Notes: generated by a model from the sequence alone, not told the origin. DNA of 64,000 bases from Arthrobacter citreus (GCA_013200995.1 CP053688.1:682001-746000); one strand, 5' to 3'. Positions 33,294 to 42,392 are shown, counted from the first letter of the stretch. Numbers and translations: made by a program.

Positions 33294-33608
33294 ATGGCTT
33301 TAAGTGCAACTGTAAATTATAAAGATAAAAGTGTTAAAAGCTTTGTAATAGAAGAACATCTTCATGATGAAATATTTGAAAAAAATACAGTGTGGAAATC
33401 ATATATACAACTTTCAAAGATAAGTGATTATTATCTTTATGGATTGAAAATGAATAAAAAAGATTTTTTTCAATTTATTGAAGAGTGGGAGGAATATTCA
33501 AAATGGATACAAACTACTTATCAGATAGAATATGAAAAAATATTGATTGATTTGAGAAAAATATATCATTTCAATGAAGTAAGTTATGTGAAATTTATGG
33601 GTGATTGA
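33294..33608 (+). CDS. Hypothetical protein, 104 aa
   Basis: I do not recognise this protein. AGGAGAAAA precedes the ATG at a good distance and a terminator follows, so it is probably expressed. It is rich in Lys, Glu, Tyr and Trp (EEWEEYSKWIQTTYQIEYEKIL) and is mainly helical after a short beta start (ALSATVNYKDKSVKSFVIEEH). No signal peptide or membrane segment is visible. Confidence 0.65.
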   Translation: MALSATVNYKDKSVKSFVIEEHLHDEIFEKNTVWKSYIQLSKISDYYLYGLKMNKKDFFQFIEEWEEYSKWIQTTYQIEYEKILIDLRKIYHFNEVSYVKFMGD

Positions 33609-33686
33609 TTTGGTTAATTAAACTAATTGGTTTAGAAAGATATTATGCCTATGTAACTAAAACATTGTTAGTTCGATAACATTTTG

Positions 33687-33711
33687 GAGCTCTAATCAGC
33701 TCTTTTTTTTT
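33687..33711 (+). terminator. Intrinsic terminator
   Basis: The short stem GAGCT/AGCTC with a 6-nt loop is followed by nine T. Confidence 0.75.
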
Positions 33712-33838
33712 GAAAAAATGGTAGTTTAGTACCAAAAGGATTGTTTAATTTTATATGAAAAAATGAGAGATTTCCCAAAATTATATAATACGTTAAGTTG
33801 ATATAATTAACTTAAAAATATTTGAAGGTGGAGTAAAT

Positions 33839-34219
33839 ATGAAGAAATTTATATGGGTACTACTTTGTATTAGTGTATTTTCATTATTATCTGGATGCAA
33901 TTCGGATAACAAGAGTTTTTCAGAGTTGTATCAAGGAAATTTAAATGAAATTAGCAAAATTAAAATTACTAACGGTCAGAACGGGGAAAACAGAGTAATA
34001 ACAGAAAAGAAAGCAATTGATAATTTTATTAGTGATATTAAAGATATTAAAGTTGCCCAAAATAAAAATACTGATGTAAAGGGATGGTCATACAGTGTTA
34101 CATTGTATAATCAAGACAAAAAGTTAATGAGTTTCACAACTAGTGAAATAGAAGGAAAGACAAAAAAAGATGATACAACATTAGTTATAGCAATTGAAAC
34201 ATTATTGAATCTAGAGTAA
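33839..34219 (+). CDS. Small lipoprotein, 126 aa
   Basis: The signal peptide MKKFIWVLLCISVFSLLSGC ends in a canonical lipobox with Cys20. The mature 107 residues alternate charged beta strands (ISKIKITNGQNGENRVITEKKAIDNFI, WSYSVTLYNQDKKLMSFTTSE) and end in a helix. I cannot assign a family; the pattern of an ITEKKAIDNFISDIKDIK helix after a GENRVI strand is typical of small Bacillus surface lipoproteins of unknown role. GGTGGAG precedes the ATG. Confidence 0.78.
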   Translation: MKKFIWVLLCISVFSLLSGCNSDNKSFSELYQGNLNEISKIKITNGQNGENRVITEKKAIDNFISDIKDIKVAQNKNTDVKGWSYSVTLYNQDKKLMSFTTSEIEGKTKKDDTTLVIAIETLLNLE

Positions 34220-34436
34220 ATTTTATTCAACTAAGCAATGCCTTAGTCGAACAATTTGATCGACGTTCTGCCGTTTTTTTTTTATTGAAGACAATGGGAG
34301 ATTAGTTGAAAAAGGATTGTCTGAAACTACATAAAAAAGTGGAATTCTCCTCCAAATTATAGAACTCTCTTATGTAAAATAAGAAAAGCTTATTGTCCTG
34401 TCCCTTTCATTAGATTGGTTATCTGAAACAATACAC

Positions 34437-34472
34437 ATTATCGATTTAAACAATAATAAGGAAATCGATAAT
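34437..34472. repeat. Perfect 11-bp inverted repeat upstream of asnA
   Basis: ATTATCGATTT at 34437-34447 is the exact reverse complement of AAATCGATAAT at 34462-34472. No T-run follows, so it is more like an operator than a terminator. It lies about 70 nt upstream of the T-box promoter. The remaining DNA from 34264 to 34536 shows no gene. Confidence 0.5.
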
Positions 34473-34539
34473 GGCTTGACTTGGTCAATTTTTATTGGAA
34501 ATAAAAATCATGATAAAGAATAAAAATAATAAAAATATA

Positions 34540-34567
34540 TTGACATTTTCATATTTATATATAAAAT
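34540..34567 (+). promoter_or_regulatory. Promoter of the asnA T-box transcript
   Basis: TTGACA at 34540-34545 and TAAAAT at 34562-34567 are 16 nt apart, just ahead of the T-box leader. Confidence 0.6.
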
Positions 34568-34604
34568 AATTATTAATAAAATGTTTCAGAGATGTGACAA
34601 CAAA

Positions 34605-34888
34605 ACGACTGTGAAAGGACGAGTAGTAGTAGGACGTAGACAAAGCGAGTCAGGGGTGGTGTGAGCCTGATACGAAGCCTATTATGAAGAACCTCCTGGA
34701 GTCGCTGACCGAAATCCTTTAGAGGAAAGTAGACTTAGCCGTGATCTTCGACGTTACAAGAAGAGCAGTATCGAGATCTCTCTAATCTCCGTACTGAATA
34801 AGTGAGCAACCTCTGTTGCTAATTTGGGTGGTACCGCGGAACCAAAGCCTTTCGTCCCAGTTTTTTTGGGAAAGAAGGGCTTTTTTTG
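34605..34888 (+). promoter_or_regulatory. T-box leader (tRNA-sensing) controlling asnA
   Basis: The diagnostic T-box sequence TGGGTGGTACCGCGG is at 34825-34839, preceded by the stem III hairpin AGCAAC/GTTGCT and followed by a strong terminator at 34844-34887 (GCCTTTCGTCCC pairing with GGGAAAGAAGGGC, then seven T). The long 5' part (34605-34790) supplies stem I. Uncharged tRNA would bind and stabilise the antiterminator. tRNA-Asn is inferred from the gene downstream; an AAC in GAAGAACCTCC near 34690 could be the specifier, but I could not fold stem I reliably. Confidence 0.93.
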
Positions 34889-34933
34889 TTGGCTTTTTTC
34901 TACTACATCCAAACATTTTAGGGGGAAATAGAC

Positions 34934-35917
34934 ATGTATCAATCATTAATGACAGTAAGAGAGACACAAATCGCAATTAAGGAAGTTAAGACATTTTTTG
35001 AGGAACAATTAGCAAAACGTCTTGGGATGTTCCGCGTATCTGCACCATTATTCGTAACAAAAAAATCAGGTTTAAACGATCACTTAAACGGTGTAGAACG
35101 CCCAATTGAATTTGATATGCTTCATTCAGGAGAAGAGTTAGAAATTGTTCACTCACTAGCAAAATGGAAACGATTTGCACTGCATGAATATGGTTACGAA
35201 GCTGGTGAAGGTATCTATACAAACATGAACGCGATTCGACGTGATGAGGAACTAGATGCTACGCATTCAATTTACGTTGACCAATGGGATTGGGAAAAAA
35301 TTATTCAAAAAGAATGGCGTACAGTAGATTATTTACAAGAAACTGTACAGACAATTTATGGAATCTTTAAAGAATTGGAAAATCATTTATTTGAAAAATA
35401 TCCGTATCTTGGGAAGTATTTACCAGAAGAGATCGTATTTATTACATCCCAGGAGTTAGAAGATAAATATCCAGAGTTAACACCAAAAGATCGTGAGCAT
35501 GCGATTGCAAAAGAACACGGAGCAGTTTTTATTATCGGAATCGGCGATGTACTTCGTTCAGGTGAAAAACATGATGGACGCGCAGCTGACTATGACGACT
35601 GGAAATTAAACGGTGATATCTTATTCTGGCATCCAGTATTGCAATCTTCATTTGAATTATCATCAATGGGTATTCGTGTTGATAGTAAATCACTTGATGA
35701 GCAGCTAACGAAGACAGGTGAAGATTTCAAACGCGAGTATAATTTTCATAAAGGTATTTTAGAAGATGTGCTTCCACTAACACTTGGTGGTGGTATAGGG
35801 CAATCAAGAATGTGCATGTACTTCTTACGAAAAGCACATATTGGTGAAGTTCAATCTTCTGTATGGCCTGATGAAATGCGAGAAGCATGTAAGAAGGAAA
35901 ACATTCATTTGTTTTAA
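34934..35917 (+). CDS. asnA: Aspartate-ammonia ligase (asparagine synthetase A)
   Basis: This 327-residue class II aminoacyl-tRNA-synthetase-like enzyme makes asparagine from aspartate, ammonia and ATP. Marks are [64 protein letters not shown] and the C-terminal [23 protein letters not shown]. Its length equals E. coli AsnA. The T-box leader provides induction when charged tRNA-Asn is scarce, and AGGGGG is the ribosome binding site. A hairpin terminator follows at 36000. Confidence 0.96.
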   Translation: MYQSLMTVRETQIAIKEVKTFFEEQLAKRLGMFRVSAPLFVTKKSGLNDHLNGVERPIEFDMLHSGEELEIVHSLAKWKRFALHEYGYEAGEGIYTNMNAIRRDEELDATHSIYVDQWDWEKIIQKEWRTVDYLQETVQTIYGIFKELENHLFEKYPYLGKYLPEEIVFITSQELEDKYPELTPKDREHAIAKEHGAVFIIGIGDVLRSGEKHDGRAADYDDWKLNGDILFWHPVLQSSFELSSMGIRVDSKSLDEQLTKTGEDFKREYNFHKGILEDVLPLTLGGGIGQSRMCMYFLRKAHIGEVQSSVWPDEMREACKKENIHLF

Positions 35918-35999
35918 GACAAATTAGCAATAAATAAAAGCATGCCTCTATATCTTTTGTTAATACATATTCATTAGAGAATTGAAGTTTAATAACATG

Positions 36000-36028
36000 T
36001 AGACTGTTTCAGCAGTCTATTTTTTTTA
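36000..36028 (+). terminator. Intrinsic terminator after asnA
   Basis: The stem TAGACTG/CAGTCTA with a 6-nt loop is followed by eight T. Confidence 0.83.
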
Positions 36029-36177
36029 TGTTAAATGGCAAATCATTATACGTTTTCAAACAATAGTCTGATTTATAAATGTTGGTTTGCAAATTATTTT
36101 GATTTTTTTCTTGACTTGAAATCCATTTCATAACTTAGATTGAAAATAAGTTGAATTTCAACAAAGGGGGAAGAAAG

Positions 36178-36483
36178 ATGATTAGAAAAGTTAATCTTCA
36201 CCAGGACGAATTTGTATTAGCTACTATTACAGGTTTAGTAGATATTTTTGATGGGATGCAAAATATCTACTATGGAGACTTGTTTTTAACAAATAAAAGA
36301 TTATTTATAGAAAGCAATAAACTTATAGATTTTGAAAAGTCTTTTTGGTTTGAAGGAGAGATGGACACTATCAAAAATTCTACCCTTATTGTAGGGGAAC
36401 ACAGAATTGAGGTAAGATGGGCGTACAGTGGAAATCTAATTTACTTTATAAAAGCTTTTCAGATGTTGAAAGCAAGTGTGTAG
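36178..36483 (+). CDS. Hypothetical protein with GRAM/PH-like character, 101 aa
   Basis: I do not recognise the family with certainty. The sequence has the beta pattern of a GRAM/PH-like fold: DEFVLATITGLVDI, IYYGDLFLTNKRLFIES, then FEKSFWFEG and HRIEVRWAYSG, with a closing helix LIYFIKAFQML. GGGGGAAG precedes ATG 36178. It is 35 nt upstream of the LacI-type regulator gene and in the same direction, so it may belong to that operon. Confidence 0.65.
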   Translation: MIRKVNLHQDEFVLATITGLVDIFDGMQNIYYGDLFLTNKRLFIESNKLIDFEKSFWFEGEMDTIKNSTLIVGEHRIEVRWAYSGNLIYFIKAFQMLKASV

Positions 36484-36518
36484 TAATCTTCATCAGAGGT
36501 TGTTGTGGGAGGTAAGTG

Positions 36519-37466
36519 ATGGCAAATATTAACGATATTGCAAAATTAGCAGGTGTATCCGTCTCTACTGTTTCTAGAGTTCTTAACAATTATAAGTATG
36601 TTGCTAGTGATAAAAGAGAAGCTGTCCTTAAAGTTATTGAAGAAATGAATTATACACCAAATAAAAATGCGATTGATTTAATACGAGGAGAAACAAGAAC
36701 AATCGGTGTTATTCTCCCATATAACAATAATCCAGCATTCGATCAAATCTTGAACGGAGTCTTGAACAAAGCATTGGAAAATGATTTTTTGATTACGGTG
36801 CTTCCTTCAAATTATAGTAAAGAAAAAGAAGTGGAATATCTGCAAAAATTAAAAAGTAAGCTATATGATGGGATCATTATTGCTTCAAGGGCAAATGATT
36901 GGGAGACGATCCTTCCTTATAGCGAATATGGAACGATCGTAGCTTGTGAATATACACAGCACAAGGAAATTGGATGTTCCTATATGGACCGTTATTCTTC
37001 TTATCTAGATGCCTTTCAATTATTAAAAAATAAAGGACATTATAAGGTAGCTTTCACAACAGCTAGGCTAAAGAGCAATAGTACAAATCAAATGATTGAA
37101 GCTTATACTGAGATTTTTGGTGAGCTTCAACCTAAATATCATATATCTGATTGTCATACCTTAGAAGATGGTTACATGGCAGCAAAGAAATTCTTGCAAT
37201 TGTCAAAAAGACCAACAGCCATCTATGCGAATGGAGATGAGGTGGCTGGTGGTATGTATTTATTTGCTAAGTCTCAACAATTGAAAATCCCAAGTGATTT
37301 AGCGATCATTGGTCAAGAAAATCAACCGATTGGAATCGGTATGGGGATCTCTACAGTGGATCACCAATTAATGAAAGTCGGTGCACAGGCTTGTGACTTA
37401 GTAATAAATAAGTCTACAGAAAAAGTAAAAATACCGTATCGCATTGTGGAAAGAGATTCAGTTTAA
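36519..37466 (+). CDS. LacI family transcriptional regulator
   Basis: The 315-residue repressor starts with the LacI helix-turn-helix (INDIAKLAGVSVSTVSRVLNN), followed by the hinge NKNAIDLIRGETRTIGVILP and a sugar-binding-type core (ILNGVLNKALENDFLITVLP, DGIIIASRA, AIYANGDEVAGGMYLFAK, LAIIGQENQPIGIGMGISTVDHQ). The effector and targets are unknown; the downstream HAD phosphatase is the only co-directional neighbour that could be controlled. ATG 36519 is chosen over GTG 36516 because of spacing to GGAGGT. Confidence 0.93.
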   Translation: MANINDIAKLAGVSVSTVSRVLNNYKYVASDKREAVLKVIEEMNYTPNKNAIDLIRGETRTIGVILPYNNNPAFDQILNGVLNKALENDFLITVLPSNYSKEKEVEYLQKLKSKLYDGIIIASRANDWETILPYSEYGTIVACEYTQHKEIGCSYMDRYSSYLDAFQLLKNKGHYKVAFTTARLKSNSTNQMIEAYTEIFGELQPKYHISDCHTLEDGYMAAKKFLQLSKRPTAIYANGDEVAGGMYLFAKSQQLKIPSDLAIIGQENQPIGIGMGISTVDHQLMKVGAQACDLVINKSTEKVKIPYRIVERDSV

Positions 37467-37542
37467 ATCACATTTTTGGTGGTATTAACAAAGAGGCTAT
37501 TTATAACATAGATAAAAAATTAGTTTAAAGTGGGGAAAGAAA

Positions 37543-38313
37543 ATGAGTAAAAAATTTATAGTTTTTGACATTGATGGAACGTTACTCACGACAGAAATGA
37601 AGTTTTTAGACAGTACAAAAGAAGCTTTAATTTCACTTAAAGAAAAAGGACATGAGATCGGGATTGCGACAGGAAGGGACTACACTTCAGCAATAGCAAT
37701 CGTTGATGAGCTTGAAATTGATACTTATGTTTTATGTAATGGATCAATTGGATATGTCCGACATGAGTTGGCGCATGAGGAAAACTTTACAAAGCAATCT
37801 ATTATGCAATTAATTAAAATTGCAACAGAAAACAATGATCAGATTGTATTCCAAACAGCGAGCGGATTAAAAAGACATTTCGAGCTACCAGGAGATTCGT
37901 TAACGAATGCCTACGATAGTCTAGGATTGATCATTCCTGAGTTTGATGATCTGTATTGGGAACAAAATTCAATTATTCAAGCAATGCTTTTTTGTAAGCC
38001 AGAAGATCTTCCAAAATATGATATCAATGAATTTAGATATGTTAGTTGGCATAAATTTGGCTCTGATGTCATTCCGAAAGAAGGATCAAAAGCAAAAACT
38101 ATTTTGAAAATCGCAGAAGAAAATGGATTTAAGCAGGAGGATATCATCTTTTTCGGAGATGGAATGAACGACATCGAACTGATGGAACACTCAGGAGTTG
38201 GGGTTGCAATGGGAAATGCCGAAACAGAAGTAAAAGAAAAAGCCAATTTAATAACAGATAGTTGCGATGAACATGGAATTTACAATGCTCTTAAGAAAAT
38301 GTTATTAATATAA
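37543..38313 (+). CDS. Cof-type HAD phosphatase
   Basis: The 256-residue HAD-superfamily hydrolase with a type IIB cap shows motif I FDIDGTLL, motif II ATGRD, motif III Lys in PKEGSKAKTI and motif IV FFGDGMNDIELM. Such enzymes dephosphorylate sugar phosphates, FMN or nucleotides. GGGGAAAG precedes the ATG. It lies 76 nt behind the LacI-type gene and may be co-transcribed with it, suggesting a sugar-phosphate substrate; that is inferred. Confidence 0.92.
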   Translation: MSKKFIVFDIDGTLLTTEMKFLDSTKEALISLKEKGHEIGIATGRDYTSAIAIVDELEIDTYVLCNGSIGYVRHELAHEENFTKQSIMQLIKIATENNDQIVFQTASGLKRHFELPGDSLTNAYDSLGLIIPEFDDLYWEQNSIIQAMLFCKPEDLPKYDINEFRYVSWHKFGSDVIPKEGSKAKTILKIAEENGFKQEDIIFFGDGMNDIELMEHSGVGVAMGNAETEVKEKANLITDSCDEHGIYNALKKMLLI

Positions 38314-38396
38314 TATATGGTGAGATTATTAAAGAAAAAATCAACTAATGGATGAATTAGTTAAATAACTTCCTCGACTAAAAAACTGCAAAAATA

Positions 38397-38429
38397 AACA
38401 GGATTGTCTAATTTGACAATCCTGTTTTT
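38397..38429 (+). terminator. Intrinsic terminator after the HAD gene
   Basis: The 12-bp stem AACAGGATTGTC/GACAATCCTGTT is followed by a T-run. Confidence 0.87.
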
Positions 38430-38458
38430 CAACATCTTTTATAATAATCCTAAAATAA

Positions 38459-38745
38459 TTAATTAACGTCAAATCTTGTCTCCTCTTTAACACACCCTAC
38501 TTATACTAAATCGTATAATGTATTTTCTTTAAATTTCGTTTTATACGGTGGAACAAGCCAAATTGTTTATAATTAACTTGGAACATAAAATCCTTTTTTT
38601 TACCCCTTTTTTCAAACTCCATTCCTTCGATGAACTCCAACCTTTATTCCCATTTATAATATAATTCATTAGAAAGAAAATTGAGAATTATTTTATATTT
38701 AAAACTCTTAAAATAGTTATTGCATTTTAGACTCAAAATTTAATA
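38459..38745 (-). pseudogene. Decayed DUF4397 gene relic
   Basis: Minus-strand translation of 38463-38565 gives YKTKFKENTLYDLV, a stop, then VGCVKEETRFDVN. This aligns with the C-terminus of the intact DUF4397 protein at 32153 (YQSKFQENIVYDLVSVGSIGGDSKFDV). The DNA near 38680-38720 (GAGAATTATTTTATATTTAA) also matches the upstream region of the intact gene, near 32975-33020. The body of the gene has been lost. It is the remains of a second copy. Confidence 0.75.
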
Positions 38746-38828
38746 GAATACTTTTAATATAGTTTTTTACAACTAAATATAAGCTAATTAAGTTCAGTCA
38801 CTTTTATTTTAAAGTGATTCTTAATACG

Positions 38829-38928
38829 CTCGTATAATTTTGGAAATAAACGGTCCAAGAGTATCTACCAAACTGCCGTATAGTTTGACTACGAGAGATA
38901 TGACATAACATAATCTCTCCTATTTTTT
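38829..38928 (+). promoter_or_regulatory. Purine riboswitch (guanine-type) controlling adeC
   Basis: The aptamer at 38829-38895 has P1 CTCGTA/TACGAG, the J1/2 and J2/3 consensus (TATAAT, AGTATCTACC), P2 TTTTGG/CCAAGA and P3 AAACT/AGTTT. The specificity base corresponding to position 74 is C (38889, in TTTGACTACG), which selects guanine or hypoxanthine instead of adenine. The 3' strand of P1 overlaps a terminator stem GAGAGAT (38893-38899)/ATCTCTC (38913-38919) followed by TATTTTTT, so ligand binding should influence termination. Confidence 0.93.
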
Positions 38929-38943
38929 AGGGGGAATAAGCAA

Positions 38944-40665
38944 ATGAACTTACATGAAATGAAAACATCCACAAAGGCTGAAAAAGCTGACTTTTTAATA
39001 AAAAATGGAAAAATAATTAATGTATTTACAAAAGAAATAATAGAGGATTCGATTGCGATTACTAATGGAATCATTGTTGGAATCGGTGAGTATGAAGCGA
39101 ATATAGTAATTGATGCAGAAGGTAAATATATTTCACCAGGCTTCATTGATTCACATGTTCATATCGAGTCCTCTATGGTGTTACCTAGTGAATATGCAAA
39201 AACAGTGCTACCACATGGAGTTACGACTGTCATAACAGATCCGCATGAGATTGCAAATGTTGCTGGGGTTAATGGGATTAAAATGATGTTAGATGCTTCA
39301 GAAAATATTCCATTAGACGTTCGGGTGATGCTACCGTCTTGTGTTCCTGCAACTTCGTTAGAGCGTGGGGGAGCGGTACTTTATGCAGAGCATTTAGAGC
39401 CATTTATGAGTCATCCAAGAGTGTTAGGTTTAGCAGAAGTAATGGATTATCCTTCTGTTATGACGATGGAAAAACAGATGATGGATAAATTAAATTTAGC
39501 ACATAAATATCAAATGCCGATAGATGGTCATTTAGCAGGACTAACTAAAAATGAAATTAACGCATATTCCTATGCTGGTATTTCAACAGATCATGAATGT
39601 ACAAATGTTCAAGAAGTGCTTGAAAGACTTAGAGTAGGGATGTATGTTGCATTTAGAGAAGGGTCCGCTGCAAGAAATCTAAAGGATTTGTTACCTGCAG
39701 TAAATGAAAGAAATGCTGGGCGTATTATGTATTGTACTGATGATAAACATTTAGACGATATTATGAAAGAGGGTTCGATTGATTTTTGTATTCGAACAGC
39801 AATCGAATATGGGATTCATCCAGTAACTGCCTATTCAATGGCGACTTTAAATCCAGCTACTTGCTATGGTTTAAAACAAAAAGGTGCAATAGCTCCTGGA
39901 TATGAAGCAAACTTTGTATTTTTAAGTGATTTAGAATTAGTAGAAATTACTGATGTATGGTGTAAAAATGAATTTACCGTAAGAAATAGTCAAAATACCT
40001 ATTTTATAAAAAATGAAGAGTCAAAATTGATTGAATCTAAATTAAGCTTAGGTGATATAAAGATTGAAGATCTTGAGTTGAAAACAGACTCACAAACGTT
40101 CGCTAACATTATTGAAATTAATCCGAATAGTATTGTTACAAATCATATAATTGATAAAATCACGATTGAAAATAATTCATTCAAGCCAAGTGCAAAAGAA
40201 AACTTAAGTAAAATAGCAGTAATCGATCGCTATCATTCAGAAAAAGAAATTGGTTTAGGAATTGTTAAAGGTCTAAATTTAATTGATGGAGCGATCGCAA
40301 CGACCATTGCTCATGATTCTCACCAATTAATCGTTGCCGGCATGAATGATGATGATATGTATGTTGCGGTCAAGACAATTGAAGAAATGAACGGTGGAAT
40401 TGTTATCGTATCTTCGGGAAAAGTAATCGCTAAATTATCATTACCAATTGGAGGATTAATGAGTAATCAGTCTGCAGAAGAAGTAGAAGCAGGTTTACAT
40501 CAAATTGAGAATTCTTTGCTAAAAATCAGACCTAACAATACGTTTAATGCTTTCTTAACTTTATCTTTCCTTGCATTACCTGTTATACCGAGTATAAAAA
40601 TTACGACTAAAGGTTTATTTAGTGTAAATGAATTTAAATTTATTCCTGTTTTGGTTAATGAGTAA
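38944..40665 (+). CDS. adeC: Adenine deaminase
   Basis: The 573-residue amidohydrolase converts adenine to hypoxanthine and ammonia. Family marks are GKYISPGFIDSHVHIESSMV, HGVTTVITDPHEIANV, MPIDGHLAGL, GISTDHECTNVQE and YCTDDKHLDDI; the C-terminal adenine deaminase domain (from about residue 400) includes TIAHDSHQLIVAGMND and LPIGGLMSNQSAEEV. AGGGGG precedes the ATG. Its riboswitch senses the product class (guanine/hypoxanthine), which would give feedback control. Confidence 0.96.
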   Translation: MNLHEMKTSTKAEKADFLIKNGKIINVFTKEIIEDSIAITNGIIVGIGEYEANIVIDAEGKYISPGFIDSHVHIESSMVLPSEYAKTVLPHGVTTVITDPHEIANVAGVNGIKMMLDASENIPLDVRVMLPSCVPATSLERGGAVLYAEHLEPFMSHPRVLGLAEVMDYPSVMTMEKQMMDKLNLAHKYQMPIDGHLAGLTKNEINAYSYAGISTDHECTNVQEVLERLRVGMYVAFREGSAARNLKDLLPAVNERNAGRIMYCTDDKHLDDIMKEGSIDFCIRTAIEYGIHPVTAYSMATLNPATCYGLKQKGAIAPGYEANFVFLSDLELVEITDVWCKNEFTVRNSQNTYFIKNEESKLIESKLSLGDIKIEDLELKTDSQTFANIIEINPNSIVTNHIIDKITIENNSFKPSAKENLSKIAVIDRYHSEKEIGLGIVKGLNLIDGAIATTIAHDSHQLIVAGMNDDDMYVAVKTIEEMNGGIVIVSSGKVIAKLSLPIGGLMSNQSAEEVEAGLHQIENSLLKIRPNNTFNAFLTLSFLALPVIPSIKITTKGLFSVNEFKFIPVLVNE

Positions 40666-40686
40666 AATAGAATACTGTACTAAATG

Positions 40687-40711
40687 AGACTCCGAGAATT
40701 GGGGTCTTTTT
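40687..40711 (+). terminator. Intrinsic terminator after adeC
   Basis: The stem AGACTCC/GGGGTCT (one T-G pair) is followed by a T-run. Confidence 0.78.
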
Positions 40712-40850
40712 GAAGTTTAAACAGTTTGATAGGTCACATTACCTAAAATTAAATTTGAATTTTTAAATAGAATTGATGAAATTCTTATACAATAGTAAAT
40801 GAGAAATATTCGATAAACAATCAGTTAAAATGGATTTAGGAGAAGAATGC

Positions 40851-41540
40851 ATGTCAGAAGTGATTTTTAACCATTTAAGAAAAGTCCCACTCTTTAAAAG
40901 CCTTACAGATGTAGAGCTTCAATCTATTGTGGACATTTCATATACAAGAGAATATATTGCAAAATCATTTATCTTTATGCAAGGAGAAAGTCTAGACAGA
41001 GTATTTTTTATCCATTCCGGTAAAATAAAAATACATATAAATGATCTGTCAGGGAAAGAGCAAATTGTTTCGATTCCACAAGCTGAAGAAATGTTTCCTC
41101 ATGTTGGTTTATTTCTTAAAGGTACTTTTCCTGCACATGCTGAAGTTATTAAAGCTGCCAAATTAATTGTTTTACCAATTGCAGATTTTGAGCTAATACT
41201 AATTAAACATCCTGAATTATGCATTAAATTATTTAAGTTTCTTAGCGAAAAGATTGTTGATTTACAAGCGAGGTTAATTGAACAAACACTTCATAATTCA
41301 TACGACAAAATCACCATGTTATTACGACGACTATGTAAGTCAAATGGAATACCATTAAATAGTAATCAATTTAAAATAACAACCCATTTTACCAATCGTG
41401 AGCTTGCAAATATGATTGGTACATCAAGGGAAACGGTTAATCGAACAATCAATCAATTAAGAAAAAAAGAAGTAATTAGCATGGATACGGAAGGTTTTAT
41501 TATCATAAATATAGACAAACTCGAAAATGAGCTTTATTAA
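40851..41540 (+). CDS. Crp/Fnr family transcriptional regulator
   Basis: The 229-residue regulator has a cyclic-nucleotide-binding-like sensor domain (LFKSLTDVELQSIVDI, GESLDRVFFIHSGKIKI), a long dimer helix (ILIKHPELCIKLFKFLSEKIVDLQARL) and a Crp-type winged helix with recognition helix TSRETVNRTINQLRKK. There is no N- or C-terminal cysteine cluster, so it is not a classical Fe-S Fnr; haem or redox sensing as in DNR-like proteins is possible. It is convergent with ric, whose promoter carries a perfect Fnr-type site. ATG 40851 follows GGAGAAG. Confidence 0.9.
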   Translation: MSEVIFNHLRKVPLFKSLTDVELQSIVDISYTREYIAKSFIFMQGESLDRVFFIHSGKIKIHINDLSGKEQIVSIPQAEEMFPHVGLFLKGTFPAHAEVIKAAKLIVLPIADFELILIKHPELCIKLFKFLSEKIVDLQARLIEQTLHNSYDKITMLLRRLCKSNGIPLNSNQFKITTHFTNRELANMIGTSRETVNRTINQLRKKEVISMDTEGFIIINIDKLENELY

Positions 41541-41550
41541 GAATAAGAAA

Positions 41551-41586
41551 AAAAGGCATATGAAGTTAAAGTTCATAGGCCTTTAT
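41551..41586. terminator. Bidirectional terminator between the Crp/Fnr and ric genes
   Basis: The 13-bp stem AAAGGCATATGAA/TTCATAGGCCTTT (one mismatch) has an A-run on its left, giving a T-run for the minus strand. Confidence 0.83.
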
Positions 41587-41621
41587 AAGTTTTCACAAAT
41601 TTTTAAACCCGTAATATTTGA

Positions 41622-42329
41622 TTAATCTCTTTCGATTACTCGATTAAATAAGATATTATTTTCTAAATGGATATGTTGGAATGTATCAGCCTCAAGAGCC
41701 TCAAGTCTTTGATAGACAAGACGATAAGTTCCACAAGCTTCAACTGGAGGAGTAAAGTCATTCGTAATTTCACGTAATTCCTTTAAGATATTACCAGCAG
41801 AGTTATTGTCACTTTCTAATTCGTCAACGATTTTATTTAGTTTATTACGATTTTCAGCAGTAGGATTTTGTTCATGCTCTAATATTAGCTTAAAGTCTAC
41901 TGATTCTTCCTTCCAAGTATGTTGTTCCAGTTCTGTTTTTAAGTCAAAAAATAATTTGTGTAAGTGTACTAAATGAGGATGAGATTGACCGTGAACTCGC
42001 ATTACTTTCGTTACATATGGGCTTAAAAGTGGTAATTCTTCGTTTAAAAAGCGATGATGTTTGTTCACAATATGAGCAATTAATTCTTTATTTGAAGCTT
42101 TATTATAATCAATTTCTGCTTCGTTTATTTGTTTAGATTCATGATAAAGTGTATTTAATTTTGTTAAAATCTCTTCAACGTTCAAATTTTTTTCTTTAAT
42201 CGCTTCAATTAGTGGTCTATTACCACCACAGCAAAAATCAATTCGATATGATTTAAAAAGGTCACTAGCCTTTGGAAATTCGGTAACAATCTTGCTAATT
42301 TTATCAAATTGATTATATGGTTGATTCAT
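41622..42329 (-). CDS. ric: Iron-sulfur cluster repair protein RIC (ScdA/YtfE)
   Basis: The 235-residue di-iron protein repairs Fe-S clusters damaged by nitric oxide or oxidants. The N-terminal ScdA domain has the motif DFCCGGNRPL; the hemerythrin-like domain contains HIVNKHHRFLNEELP, VHGQSHPHL, ELEQHTWKEE, YRLVYQRLEALEADTFQHIHLENNILF with the His and Glu metal ligands. A perfect Fnr-type operator stands at about -41.5 from the predicted start of transcription, consistent with activation under low oxygen or NO by the neighbouring regulator. Confidence 0.94.
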   Translation of the reverse strand: MNQPYNQFDKISKIVTEFPKASDLFKSYRIDFCCGGNRPLIEAIKEKNLNVEEILTKLNTLYHESKQINEAEIDYNKASNKELIAHIVNKHHRFLNEELPLLSPYVTKVMRVHGQSHPHLVHLHKLFFDLKTELEQHTWKEESVDFKLILEHEQNPTAENRNKLNKIVDELESDNNSAGNILKELREITNDFTPPVEACGTYRLVYQRLEALEADTFQHIHLENNILFNRVIERD

Positions 42330-42366
42330 AAAAAAGCCTCCATCATTTTTTTTTCTAACTAGAAAA

Positions 42367-42372
42367 AGAATA
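42367..42372 (-). promoter_or_regulatory. Predicted -10 element of the ric promoter
   Basis: On the minus strand TATTCT lies so that transcription would begin near 42360, placing the Fnr-type site centre 41.5 nt upstream. There is no good -35 box, as expected for an activator-dependent promoter. Confidence 0.5.
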
Positions 42373-42392
42373 ACAATTTGAGGAACTATATT

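Noticed and set aside
34754..34976. Two minus-strand frames over the asnA leader
   Set aside because: They are antisense to the T-box leader and its terminator and have no ribosome binding site.
38829..38895. Adenine-sensing riboswitch
   Set aside because: The specificity base is C rather than U, despite the adenine-related gene.
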